Below are positions 10,535 through 19,354 of a stretch of DNA of 25,903 bases, piece by piece; within the stretch, counting starts at the first letter, position 1; every line of letters starts with the position of its first letter. Source of the DNA: Dunaliella salina (Eukaryota; Chlorophyta; Chlorophyceae; Chlamydomonadales; Dunaliellaceae); the NCBI GenBank assembly GCA_002284615.2, contig MU069499.1, positions 160,472-186,374 on the forward strand. The letters run 5' to 3'. Below the pieces are notes generated by a model that made no database searches, was not told where the DNA came from, and saw only the letters and a list, made by a program, of their open reading frames with translations. Both the position numbers and the translations under genes were made by a program.

Positions 10535-11240
10535 GGGGCCAATGACACACTAGCAGGCACACCGCCTCCTGGACAGCCTTTGCCTGTGACCAGAGATAAG
10601 TTCCCAATGGGAAATCAGACAGTCAGAGAAAGCGACCAAAACATGATCAGAGGATTTCCAGCAAGCACACCACTTCCAACAAAAGTTCAGCCTGTAGCAA
10701 GGGAAGAGGCTCGGATGAAAGTGCAGCTTAGCTTATCATGAAAGGTCAGAGGATTGGCAGCGAGCACACCGCCTCCGGAAAGCCGTTGCCAACAGCCATA
10801 ATGGAGTTTCAGATGAAAGATCAGACGGCCAGAAAAAGTGATCAAATCATGATCAGAGGCTTTCCAGCGAACACACCACCCCCAACAGAAGCTCAACCTG
10901 TAAGAGAAAGGAGTTTCAGGTGACAGCTCAGCCAAGCTTATCAAAAACATGAGAGGTCAGAGGATGGGTTGCGAGCACACCGCCTCCCAGACAGCTTTCG
11001 CCTGTAGTCAGAAAGGAGTTCAGGTGAATCATCAGATGGTCAGACAAGTGAGATAAAAATTAAAGATCACAGGCTTGGCAGCGAACACACCACCTCCGAC
11101 AGAAACTCAAGATGTCAGAGAAAGGAGTCTCAGGTGACAGTTCTGCCGAGCTTATCAAAAACATGAAAGACCAGAGGATTGGCAGCAAGCACACTGCCTC
11201 CGGATAGCCTTGGCCTGCTGCCAGAATGAAGTTTCAGATA
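10535..11240. repeat. ~105-bp tandem repeat with alternating A/B monomers
   Basis: The anchor word GCACACCGCCTCC or its variant recurs at about 10557, 10665, 10764, 10870, 10975, 11095 and 11189 (spacing 94-120 bp). Odd copies read close to GAGCACACCGCCTCC, even copies close to ACACACCACCTCC followed by AACAGAA, so monomers alternate and the higher-order unit is about 210 bp. It is about 70-85% conserved by eye. It lies in the interval between E6 and the terminal exon. Confidence 0.85.
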
Positions 11241-11279
11241 AAGATCTAATGTTGTGACCATCAGACAAAGGCATGGAAG

Positions 11280-11480
11280 ACCAGAGGCTCTAAAGTACAC
11301 AGCAGCAGAGGCAGTGTCCTGCGTCTGTAAGGGGCTGTGGATGTAGGGATGTAGGGAGAAAGGCTGGTTTGACCAGGGACGCAGAGATTAGCATGAGCTC
11401 AAACCTGGTGGTCAGACATGGGCATGAAAGACCAGAGGCTCGGAAGTATACGGCAGCAGAGGCAGGCTGGCTTGACCAGA
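11280..11480. repeat. Direct duplication, ~150 bp apart
   Basis: The block GACCAGAGGCTC followed by AAAGTACACAGCAGCAGAGGC (about 11280-11310) recurs as GACCAGAGGCTCGGAAGTAT then ACGGCAGCAGAGGC (about 11430-11465). Both copies lead to GGCTGG(T)TTGACCAG. Confidence 0.7.
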
Positions 11481-11518
11481 TGCAAAATTGAGCATTAGCC
11501 CAAGACACTCAAAATAAG

Positions 11519-11520
<2 letters not shown>

Positions 11521-11601
<81 letters not shown>
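11521..11601. repeat. (CA)n microsatellite next to assembly gap
   Basis: Pure AC repeats running directly into Ns. The repeat probably caused the gap. Confidence 0.98.
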
Positions 11602-11712
11602 NNNNNNNNNNNNNNNNNNNNNNNNNNNNNNNNNNNNNNNNNNNNNNNNNNNNNNNNNNNNNNNNNNNNNNNNNNNNNNNNNNNNNNNNNNNNNNNNNNN
11701 NNNNNNNNNNNN
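11602..11712. other. Assembly gap (111 N)
   Basis: A run of N replaces sequence between a CA repeat and the open 3' part of mTERF exon E6, hiding that exon's donor site. Confidence 0.99.
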
Positions 11713-12066
11713 GCCCTGCCTCTGCTGCGACCGCGCCCTCTTCCGCCCCTCCTTCACCTCCGCTACCCTGCCATTGCTCCATGTTGATGCCGGAACCCGC
11801 TCCACCCCCTCTTCCTGCACACCAGCATGCTCCTGTAAACCGCCAGGAGGGATCTCCTGGCCCACGCTCTGTTGTCCTCCCTCCGCTGCTTTAGTTGGTG
11901 CGTGCATGTGTACGTGAGGTGGTGGGGGGGTGACAGCTGGTGTGGGGGTGAGCCTGCGGTCCAACTCCAGCTCCAGATCACCTTCGATCGCCCAGGCAAG
12001 CTGCTGCATGCGCTGCGTGAGCTGTCGGGTGGACAGGGCCAGGAGTGTGGGGCACCGTAAGACCAC
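11713..12066 (-). CDS. mTERF-domain gene, exon E6 (3' end in gap)
   Basis: The acceptor is GTGTGTGCAG, directly behind a (GT)n tract on the coding strand; the exon starts at 12066 in phase 0. It opens with VVLRCPTLLALSTRQLTQ, the second half of an mTERF helical repeat (the Pro-x-Leu-Leu core). Joined to E5 (ending LGIPLQQAKQ) it completes a full motif. After about residue 30 the sequence becomes an acidic, Pro/Gly/Glu-rich linker that stays open for 118 codons to the gap. A possible donor (GAAG/GTGATC) inside the exon after AWAIE would give a much shorter exon ending in phase 1. Function by family: organellar nucleic-acid binding and control of transcription, splicing or translation. Confidence 0.75.
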
Positions 12067-12075
12067 CTGCACACA

Positions 12076-12082
<7 letters not shown>

Positions 12083-12169
<87 letters not shown>
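12083..12169. repeat. (CA)n microsatellite abutting E6 acceptor
   Basis: About 43 AC units; reads as (GT)n in the intron just upstream of exon E6. Confidence 0.98.
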
Positions 12170-12172
<3 letters not shown>

Positions 12173-12236
12173 TAGAAAAAAATTGTCAGCTATTTGTTAG
12201 CTGCATAAGCTCGCGATAGCTGTGCATGGGCTTGTA

Positions 12237-12391
12237 ATAGCTTGGCTGGCTTTCTATCTCATGCTCAGCTGCCTGTTCTGCAACCTCCAAAGATAGTGTA
12301 CATGTTGGACATACGCATACAGCATGTACAATATCTTTGAAGCATGCATAACAGGCAGCTGAGGATGAGTAAGGAAGCCAGCAGGCTAAGG
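12237..12391. repeat. Long imperfect inverted repeat (hairpin)
   Basis: The left arm (12237-12308) and right arm (12320-12391) are largely complementary with an 11-nt loop. Matching blocks include CAGCTGCCTGTT with AACAGGCAGCTG, AAAGATA with TATCTTT, GTGTACATG with CATGTACA, and GGCTGGCTTTC with GGAAGCCAGC. It could be a foldback element or a small-RNA precursor inside intron E5-E6. Part of the right arm is repeated again at about 12570-12610. Confidence 0.8.
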
Positions 12392-12419
12392 TCGTCACAC
12401 AGCCCCGGTTATTAAGGTC

Positions 12420-12566
12420 TAGGCCTAACCCTAGACTCAAAACTAACTTACCAAACCCTGAACCCTAAAGGAACCCCTTGGGAGTTAAAATCCTAGCCGC
12501 TAACCTTAACCCTAAACCCTTGCCCTAACCCTTAGTCAAAACCCTGAACCCTAAACCCTGAACCAG
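12420..12566. repeat. Degenerate telomere-like CCCTAA/CCCTGAA tract
   Basis: Many copies of AACCCTAA, AACCCTGAACCCTAA and ACCCTTAACCCTAAACCC occur irregularly. This resembles an eroded interstitial telomeric sequence of the CCCTAAA type. Similar sequence (GATGAGTAAGGAAGCCAGCA, and GCATGAGAAAGGAAGCCAGC) flanks both sides. Confidence 0.75.
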
Positions 12567-12599
12567 CAGAGCATGAGAAAGGAAGCCAGCAAAGGCTAT

Positions 12600-13620
12600 C
12601 ACACTGCCCAGATGCCACTCTTGTGTTTCATAAAAAGGTTATCAGTCAAAGGCCATCAGGAGTATTTAAGGGCAGTAAATAAATTATCATATACAGGCCA
12701 TTAGGGGTTCATAAATGCAGCAGTTGCACAGCATGTGTTACCTGAGTTTCCCAGTAGAGAACATGTTCTAGCAGAGAGCGTGTCGCTGTACAATTGCACA
12801 GTTGCACAGTTTAATCAAGGTGTTTCAATCAGCTGTGGTAGAGAGCATGCAGGTGTGCATATGTAAAATATTACTAGAGCATTTACTTCAGTGCTCAGGA
12901 CCAGCTGCATGGGGGAGGAGAAATGCCGTTAACAGTATGAGACTGTCAAGTTCAAATTTTGGGACACTTTCAAAAGCGTTAATGTATGTGCTCATGACCA
13001 GCCGCACGGGGGGAGAAAATCGCTGTAGACAGTTAGAGACTACCTGTCAGGTTCAAAAATTTGGCCTCTGTGCGGGCCAGGCTAGAGATCTTGAGCAGCT
13101 GAGGTTGTTGTGCCGAGGAAAACTCGCAGTGTAAAATACGGAAGCAAGCTCTTGTACCTGCCTAAGAACTTACACAACCTCCTGTGCTACAAGAGAGAAA
13201 TATGAAAAAATGCAGGTGCATGCATTAAAATGTTGCACATGTGGCACCTCTATTTGGAGTTCTGGACAATGATATGGGCCCCAGAACCTCCAACCACATT
13301 CAGGGCCTACTCCTAGAGCATAGAAGCACATAAGGCCACTGACTTTTGCCTGCGGGCCATTCTCAGTGCATAATCAGAAGTCTCTAGCTTGAAGCTTCAG
13401 CTCATTATGGTCCTGTATGATGACAATTTTGCACCAGACGCGCTCCGGAGATAGCTGTGCTCAACTCTTTCACCTCCAAAGCATAACAAAGCAACGGATA
13501 TGACCCTCAGGCTCCCATTGACCATTCTTTTTTCATATTGGTGTAGGGGATCCAGGAAAAAAAGCGTACTCTCGGCAAGACCATGCAGCAGCAGTGAGCG
13601 TGTTGCAATGGCCAAAAGCT
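12600..13620. other. Intron E5-E6, unique part
   Basis: No coding block fits the mTERF gene here. A local duplication of a segment with CAGTGCTCAGGACCAGCTGC (about 12890) and ATGTGCTCATGACCAGCCGC (about 12986) is visible, spaced about 98 bp. Confidence 0.4.
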
Positions 13621-13623
13621 GAA

Positions 13624-13689
<66 letters not shown>

Positions 13690-13696
13690 CACACAC
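13624..13696. repeat. (CA)n microsatellite just inside E5 donor
   Basis: Begins 13 bp inside the intron on the coding strand, which reads GTGCGGCTCCCTG then (GT)n. Confidence 0.98.
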
Positions 13697-13709
13697 CAGG
13701 GAGCCGCAC

Positions 13710-14216
13710 CTGCTTGGCCTGCTGCAGTGGGATGCCCAGGTGTTCGGCGATGGCCACGAGCTTGGCGCGCAGCGACCCCGGGGCTTGCGTGAGGAGGTGC
13801 GGCTCCGCCAGTGCCAAACGCAGAGCCAAACTCTGCTGCGCCTGTTCATGCTGCTGAGTCTCTTTGATGCTTGCTGCTTGCTTGTTGCTTGGTGCTGGCT
13901 TCGATGCTTGCTGCTGGGCCCCATGCTTGTCATGAGCTCGGACTGAGCTTGGACCCAAGATCGCGGCTGCATGCTGAGATCTGGGCCCCTCTGAGATCTG
14001 AGCCCCTCTGAGATCTGGGCCCAAGCTTTCAGCTGCTAGCTGAGATTGGACTGAGCTTGGGCCCATGCTCGCTGCTGCATGCTGGCTGCCAAGAGGCTCT
14101 GGTTGCTGGTGCGGAGTGGGGGGTCTGAACAGGGCTGCCAGGCTGTCCAGCTTGTGGGTGAGCGTGCGAGGGGAGTGCGTGAGCAGCACAGGCATCCGGA
14201 GTACCAGGTCAAGCAC
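13710..14216 (-). CDS. mTERF-domain gene, exon E5
   Basis: 169 codons, phase 0 at both ends; acceptor ACAAACGCACAG before 14216 and donor AAGCAG/GTGCGG after 13710. Two mTERF cores are visible: VLDLVLRMPVLLTHSPRTL at residues 1-19, continuing to about 30, and LALRLALAEPHLLTQAPGSL about 40 codons before the end, leading to IAEHLGIPLQQAKQ. Between them lies an insertion of roughly 95 residues, rich in Ser, Gln, Ala and His and built from internal repeats (GPSS, QISEGP, QQASK). The first core completes the half motif at the end of E4, the last is completed by E6. Such low-complexity insertions between helical repeats are common in green-algal proteins. Dinucleotide tracts flank the exon on both sides. 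Confidence 0.85.
13975..14035. repeat. In-exon 18-bp tandem repeat
   Basis: The words GAGATCTGGGCCCCTCT, GAGATCTGAGCCCCTCT and GAGATCTGGGCCCAAGCT follow one another inside exon E5, encoding part of its low-complexity insertion. Confidence 0.8.
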
Positions 14217-14225
14217 CTGTGCGTT

Positions 14226-14342
<117 letters not shown>

Positions 14343-14882
14343 GCATTCATGTGCGCATGTAAAGAACTTCACCAGGATACCCTGGTAAAACTGTGACTGT
14401 ATTTGCAAAGAGGCTTGAGTACTGCAAGCAATGCTTCCTCATTCGTCATTGCACTGGGGGTTGGCAATAGCAGCCTAGCATTTCTGAGCAAGTGTGTCAG
14501 GTCACAACTCCACTTCAATTGCCTGTTCAGGCAGTCCCTCTTTGCCCTCAAAGAAAAAGGACTGCATCCTCAGCACCAGGCTTGATTCCACGCAAGGAAG
14601 CCTTGGGCAGCTTCAACTAGGATGGCCCCATTTTCAATGGCATCGACCTAGACCTTGCAATCGACTCATTCCCATGGTGTTCATGTCCAATCCTATCAGC
14701 CTTGCCAGGATAGTCTACGGTACAGCCAAAGGCATTTCAGTGTTTGGTTTCACTGCAGCTCCTCTGCAACCCTACTAAAATGGTGGCGCACTTTCTCGAA
14801 AGCGTAAGTCACTTCATTCATGCTGCAAAGCCTTGTACTTGGTGAACTTGATATAGACTAGGCCAGGTAATGAAATGCCTAA
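14343..14882. other. Intron E4-E5, unique part
   Basis: No exon of the mTERF gene is recognised. On the plus strand a fragment reading FNGIDLDLAIDSFPW (about 14635-14680) looks like a short relic of some coding sequence, possibly a transposon, but it is too short to name. Confidence 0.3.
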
Positions 14883-15540
14883 AAAGGGCTCGGCTACTGC
14901 AGTGCAAGTGCTGGAAAGCCTCATACTTGGTGTACTTGACGCAGCTCTTGCACTACCACCAACAAGCACACTTGGGCTCGGCTGAGGAAGAGCAAGTGCT
15001 GGAAAGCCCTACACTTGGCGTACTTGATGCAGCTCTTGCACAACCATTAACAAGTATACCTGGGCTCGGCTGAGGCAGAACAAGTGCTGGAAAGCCTGAT
15101 ACTTGGCGTACTTGATGCAGCTCTTTCACTACGACCAACAAACACACCTGGGCTCGGCTTAGGCAGAGCAATTGCTGGAAAGCCTCATACTTGGCGTACT
15201 TGATGCAGCTCTTGCACTACCACCAACAAACACGCCTGGGCTCGGCTTAGGCAGAGCAAGTGCTGGAAAGCCTCATACTTGGCGTACTTGATGCAGCTCT
15301 TTCAGTACGACCAACAAACACGCCTGGGCTCGGCTGAGGCAGAGCTAGTGCTGGAAAGCCTCATACTTGGCGTACTTGATGCAGCTCTTGCACAACCACC
15401 AACAAGTACACCTGGGCTCGGCTGAGGCAGAGCAAGTGCTGGAAAGCCTGATATTTGGCGTACTTGATGCAGCTCTTGCACTACCACCAACAAGCACACC
15501 TGGGCTCGGCTGAGGCAGAGCAAGTGCTGGAAATCCTGGA
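14883..15540 (-). repeat. 88-bp tandem array carrying the E4 donor (8 copies)
   Basis: The word GGGCTCGGCT starts at 14886, 14974, 15062, 15150, 15238, 15326, 15414 and 15502, exactly 88 bp apart. Each unit, read on the minus strand, holds the last ~36 nt of exon E4 (ending GCCGAGCCCAG), the donor, and about 52 bp of intron. The donor dinucleotide is GT at 15499, 15411, 15147, 15059 and 14971; GC at 15323 and 15235; lost in the last copy (14883). The copy at 15502 is fused to the complete exon. Confidence 0.95.
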
Positions 15541-15655
15541 CCTTCGTCCCCAAGCTACGCGGCTCATGGGCAAGCAGCGAGGGGCACTTGCGCAGGCAGC
15601 TGCGCACGTGTGGCGAGGGCACTCCCCAGACAGCACTTAGTTCTTGCACTTGGGC
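15500..15655 (-). CDS. mTERF-domain gene, exon E4
   Basis: 52 codons, phase 0 at both ends. The acceptor is CCCTGTGCGCAG before 15655; the donor is GCCCAG/GTGTGC after 15500. The sequence runs AQVQELSAVWGVPS, then VRSCLRKCPSLLAHEPRSL, then KVQDFQHLLCLSRAQ: one complete mTERF repeat plus the first helix of the next. Joined to E3 (ending RDPDALL) and to E5 (starting VLDLVLRMPVLL) both flanking motifs become complete, which is strong support for this splicing. The exon sits between two tandem arrays, each made of half of this exon plus adjoining intron. Confidence 0.88.
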
Positions 15656-15920
15656 CTGCGCACAGGGAAGGGCAAAGTAATGATGCACGGCTCATGAGCA
15701 AGCAGCGAGGGGCACATGCGCAGGCAGCTGCGCACGTGTGGCGAGGGCACTCCCCAGACAGCACTTAGTTCTTGCACTTGGGCCTGCGCACAGGGAAGGA
15801 CAAAGTAATGATGCACGGCTCATGAGCAAGCAGCGAGGGGCACATGCGCAGGCAGCTGCGCACATGTGGCGAGGGCACTCCCCAGACAGCACTTAGTTCC
15901 TGCGCTTGGACCTTCACACA
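15537..15920 (-). repeat. 128-bp tandem array carrying the E4 acceptor (3 copies)
   Basis: Three near-identical units at about 15537-15664, 15665-15792 and 15793-15920. Each contains, on the minus strand, the intron end, an acceptor and the first ~95 nt of exon E4. The acceptor boundaries are at 15655/15656, 15783/15784 and 15911/15912. The most upstream copy has GTGAAG in place of GCGCAG. The period is not a multiple of three and the two outer copies read into a stop, so only the copy next to the complete exon suits the protein. Confidence 0.95.
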
Positions 15921-16290
15921 GGGAAGGACAAAAGTGTAGTGAATGGCCCATGCACAGAAATGGGAGCCCAGTCTGTGCACGCGGGCCAGCAAGTCCATGT
16001 ATGTTCAGCATCCTAGATTAGACATGACAACCAAAAAATCAAATGCCCACCAGTCAGGAGTTCCCGCCTTGCTTGAGTAAGTTCACGCTGTTGTTTGTTT
16101 GTATGTGGGCGCATCATGAATTTGGTGAACCTGCTTTGCAGTCCAAACAGCCAAGCTTGGACTAAAAAGCAGGTTCACCTCTCTTCATGGTTCAATCAAG
16201 CGTGTGCCGCCCTAGAGGAGCAAGTTCTGCTTCAGAGTGTCTGGCACTTTGAAAGGCTGCTCAAGATTATTGACCACTCCCAGTTGAGGT
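15921..16290. other. Intron E3-E4, unique part
   Basis: No further mTERF exon is supported. A minus-strand frame at about 15998-15912 (LLARVHRLGSH) is open into the outermost E4 acceptor copy but has a stop just upstream and no acceptor. Confidence 0.35.
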
Positions 16291-16440
16291 GCTCAAGAGG
16301 GTTGGCATCCCCCCGCATTTCCGGCACTCATTTACAGCAAAGTCCACCTTAGAGGGCTGACTGCTTCCAGCATTAAAAGGGCTGACACCCCTCTGCTTTC
16401 CCGGCACTCACTTCAAAGCAAAGTCCACCTTCAAGGGCTG

Positions 16441-16475
<35 letters not shown>

Positions 16476-16560
16476 TGCTCCTCTGCTTGCTTCTGTTTCT
16501 TCTGTTTCCCATCCCCCCCTGTATTTCTGAGGGGGCTGACTGCTTCCAGCAGAACAACAA
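16290..16560. repeat. ~81-97 bp repeats with (CTG)n
   Basis: The block GCAAAGTCCACCTT followed by AGGGCTGACTGC recurs at about 16337 and 16418, with a third partial copy at about 16528 (GGGGCTGACTGCTTCCAGCA). A (CTG)n run of about nine units lies at 16443-16471. Confidence 0.8.
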
Positions 16561-16880
16561 GAGATCTGGCATCCCCTACACTCCCAGCACTTGCTTTAAA
16601 CGATACTTTGTTACCTCATTGCATAGCCCACCTTATCTTATTGCCACTCCCATTTCCTTGGGAGTGGCACTCTCTTGCATACCCAGCACATCATATGCAC
16701 CAATGCTAATCTCTATATAGCCCAATATCGTCAGCATTAGATCCTTTCACTATGCATCTGAACCACACAAAAGCTCTAAATCTCAGGCTCAGGCTCAAGC
16801 CCACCTGCCAAAGAGAACAAGGATACACAAAGGTCATCACACAAAAGAGCTGCTAGACTTGCAAGCCTGGTAAATACATA
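16561..16880. other. Intronic stretch, nothing recognised
   Basis: No gene or repeat beyond short words is seen between the CTG repeat and the CA tract. Confidence 0.4.
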
Positions 16881-16882
16881 CG

Positions 16883-16884
<2 letters not shown>

Positions 16885-16939
<55 letters not shown>

Positions 16940-16940
16940 G
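16885..16940. repeat. (CA)n(CG)n microsatellite
   Basis: CA units run into CGCGCGCGCGCGC, an alternating purine-pyrimidine block. Confidence 0.97.
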
Positions 16941-17156
16941 CACCCAGACACACACACCTATACACATCTTATTCACTCTTTACAATGTTCGCACCCTAAC
17001 GCACACATAATGCTTCGCAGGTATCTCTTTGGAAGTGCATACTGCGCTGCCAACAACCCATCAAACTTTCTTCAACTGTCAAGTATACTATGTATTTAAT
17101 CTCTGATTACTGAGTGACAATTATATTTTGTGTTATGTCTTTCACACTCTCCCACT

Positions 17157-17158
17157 CA

Positions 17159-17189
<31 letters not shown>

Positions 17190-17200
17190 GCGCGCGCGCG
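17157..17200. repeat. (CA)n(CG)n tract just inside E3 donor
   Basis: On the coding strand the intron starts GTGCGATTGTGGGTTC and then about 13 CG units followed by (TG)n. Such sequence favours left-handed Z-DNA. Confidence 0.97.
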
Positions 17201-17216
17201 GAACCCACAATCGCAC

Positions 17217-17345
17217 CAGTAATGCATCTGGGTCCCGCTTTAGAAGCTTGGGCTGCTGAAGCACACAGCTCGCGGCCTGGGTGGCGCTCATGCCTAGCTC
17301 TGAGCAAAGCCAGTCCATGGCAGCTTTGAGGGATCGAGGGGGAAC
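17217..17345 (-). CDS. mTERF-domain gene, exon E3
   Basis: 43 codons, phase 0 at both ends. The acceptor is excellent (GTTTCTCACTCTTTCAG before 17345); the donor is ACTG/GTGCGA after 17217. The sequence begins VPPRSLKAAMDWLCSELG and ends VLQQPKLLKRDPDALL: a helix, the Leu-Gly turn, then the Pro-x-Leu-Leu core of an mTERF repeat. E2 upstream ends RDPALLL and E4 downstream begins AQVQELSAVWGVP, so the motif register continues through both junctions. No stop or frameshift is seen. Confidence 0.88.
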
Positions 17346-17394
17346 CTGAAAGAGTGAGAAACAGATAGTCCCATGCGATCTTGTGTGAGTCTAC

Positions 17395-17700
17395 TTGCAG
17401 CGTAGGCTGATCGTCAGTCCAGCATCCATGCAATAAAGGTGCATCTCAACGCAACTCCACCTGTGTTGCAAGCTGAGATCGGCAGTCAAACACCCAGCAA
17501 TGCAAGAAAGGAGCATCTCCAAGCGAGCCTGTCTGCATTGCAGGCTGAGATTGTCAGCCAGACACCCAGCAATGCAAGAAAGGAGCATCTCCAAGCAAGT
17601 CTACCTGCATTGCAGGCTGAGCTCGACAGTCAGACATCCAACAATAAAACAAAGGTGCAACTCCACGCAAGTCCACCTGCGTTGTAGGCTGAATGACAGG
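17395..17700. repeat. 72-bp tandem repeat (5 copies) upstream of E3
   Basis: The word (G/A)GCTGA recurs at 17405, 17471, 17543, 17615 and 17687, so the period is 66-72 bp. Conserved parts include GCATCTCCAAGC and GCATTGCAGGCTGAG. The array begins about 50 bp inside the intron from the E3 acceptor and does not contain exon sequence. Confidence 0.9.
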
Positions 17701-18169
17701 GAGTCGACCAACAGTGTGTGTGCGTGAAGAAAAATTTGTATCCTTGCAAACAAAGGTGCTAGGGCAGTGCAGGAGCATCGTGGAAATAAAAGTGTGTTTG
17801 CGTGAAGGAGAGCTACACCGTGCCAACAAATACGACAGTTCAGGAGCATCATAGAAAGGGAGCAAGGGGGAAGCAAGCAAGGCAGCTGCTATGACAAAGA
17901 AGCATCGCAGGGAGGTGCACCGGTGGCACAGGACAATGTTAAAATAAGAGCTAGTTTGGAGCAAGCAAGAAAGCACTGGTACGTTTACAGGTTTACATGA
18001 AAGTAACCACTCAGTCAAAACGCATGACTGCTGGGCTATAAATTTAAACTGGAAATTGAACAAAAAGAAACTAGGTTTGATTTTTTTTTTTATAAGGTTT
18101 ACAGGTTTACATGAAAGGAGCCACTCAGTCAAACCGAAAGCGCTGGTAGCACAGAGGAACTGCAACATG
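17701..18169. other. Intron E2-E3 with dispersed short duplications
   Basis: GTTTACAGGTTTACATGAAAG occurs in two close versions at about 17981 and 18097, each followed by CCACTCAGTCAAA, an approximately 117-bp duplication. GTGTGCGTGAAG and GTTTGCGTGAAGG also repeat. No gene seen. Confidence 0.5.
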
Positions 18170-18177
18170 GTGCAAAG

Positions 18178-18597
18178 CAGGGTTGGGTCATACGCGAGTT
18201 TGAGCTTAACGGTACGCGTATATACGTGCAAAATACGCGTATGCCGCGTATATACGTGAAATGGGAGGGTCAAAAATGGCCGGGAGGGTTTTGGGTGGGA
18301 GGGACCACGAGGAGGGGTCCCGACAGCCCCCCAACCATCCCCACACATCCTCCAAGGCCCACAAACAATTACGCATGGCAGAAAAGAAGGGTGCTGGGTG
18401 GCGAAGTGCGCAGCAGCTCTTTCTGAAGTCCACTCGAAGGTCTCTCGAAGGTCTGTCGAAGGTTTCACATGGCCTGTCGAAGCGATATACCTACGTATTT
18501 TCTGACGTTTGGCAAAATGCCATTTTAATGAAACGCGCTTTTTCATCAATTTTAACGATACGTGGAAATACGCGTATTCACGTATGACCCATCCCTG
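18178..18597. mobile_element. Non-autonomous hAT-type MITE (420 bp)
   Basis: The left end CAGGGTTGGGTCATACGCGA and the inverted right end CAGGGATGGGTCATACGTGA match at 18 of 20 positions. The element is flanked on both sides by the perfect 8-bp direct repeat GTGCAAAG (18170-18177 and 18598-18605), the target-site duplication length and CAGGG start typical of hAT transposons. Subterminal ATACGCGTAT words recur several times. The interior has no transposase. It lies in the intron between E2 and E3. Confidence 0.9.
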
Positions 18598-18669
18598 GTG
18601 CAAAGATGGTGTAGGAGCACACAGACCAGGCCCTGCCAACGACGTGCTCTAGCCTTCTCAAGGGCTTAT

Positions 18670-19020
18670 TGAAAAAGGCACCCAATCTTTTTCCACTTTG
18701 CGCTGCTGCTCTCTATCAGCTCGCATAACAAACAAGGTATTGAGCGTTTTTTTCACATTGTGCTCCAGCCTTTTCAGGAGCTCGTCAACAAAAAGAGGCA
18801 TCCAGTCTTTTTTCACATTGAGCTGCTGCTCCCAAGGGCTCGCCAACAAACAAGGCATTGGAGGTTCCTTCACACTGTGCTCCAGCCTTCTTAAGAAACC
18901 TCAACAAAAAAGGCAATCAGGGTTCCTTCACATCGTGCTCCAGCCTCCTCTGGAGCTCATTGACAGAAGGAAGCATTCAGTCTTTCCCCACATTGTGCCG
19001 CTGCCATCCCAGGGAAAAAC
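18670..19020. repeat. 60-bp tandem repeat (6 copies)
   Basis: The word TTCACATTGTGCTCCAGCC or variant recurs at about 18691, 18751, 18811, 18869, 18927 and 18987. Two sub-types alternate in part: GCGCTGCTGCT and GTGCTCCAGCC endings. The period of 58-60 bp keeps some translated frames open, but I see no splice structure. Confidence 0.9.
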
Positions 19021-19330
19021 ATGGACCCATATTTCTTAAACACAGCAGATCAACGAGGCAGGCTTCCAAGAGTATGCACTCTGAATCGTCTTTGACAACA
19101 GCCCTCTGGGAAACGCAGCATGTGCCACACTCGGGACACAGGCACTGAAGCACTTACAGTGCTGCATGCATTTCTGGTATTGTGCAAGGAATGTGTGTGT
19201 GCAAATGCACTTTCAGTTCTGTGCAAGGCGTGTGTGCCAAGGCATTTTCGGCACCTTGCAGGGAGAAGGCGCCAATGTGTTTGGCTGCTAAACTTGCGCT
19301 GGGATGCCTTGCACTTTGAAACGTGTCCAA
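19021..19330. other. Intronic stretch, nothing firmly recognised
   Basis: A short duplicated word group (GTGCAAGGAATGTGTGTGCAA, GTGCAAGGCGTGTGTGCCAA) is seen at about 19183 and 19224. No gene. Confidence 0.4.
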
Positions 19331-19354
19331 ACAGTCTGCCTGTCAACAACACAC

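Noticed and set aside
12420..12566. A true telomere
   Set aside because: The tract is short, degenerate and internal, with gene sequence on both sides.
14883..15540. CRISPR-like array
   Set aside because: Units are contiguous 88-bp copies of exon-intron sequence without unique spacers, in a eukaryotic gene.
16095..16352. Plus-strand ORF starting MFVCGRIMNLVNLL
   Set aside because: It lies in the E3-E4 intron, has no recognisable domain and runs into a minisatellite.
18261..18587. Plus-strand ORF inside the MITE
   Set aside because: The element is non-autonomous; the frame shows no transposase motif and simply crosses G/C-rich interior sequence.
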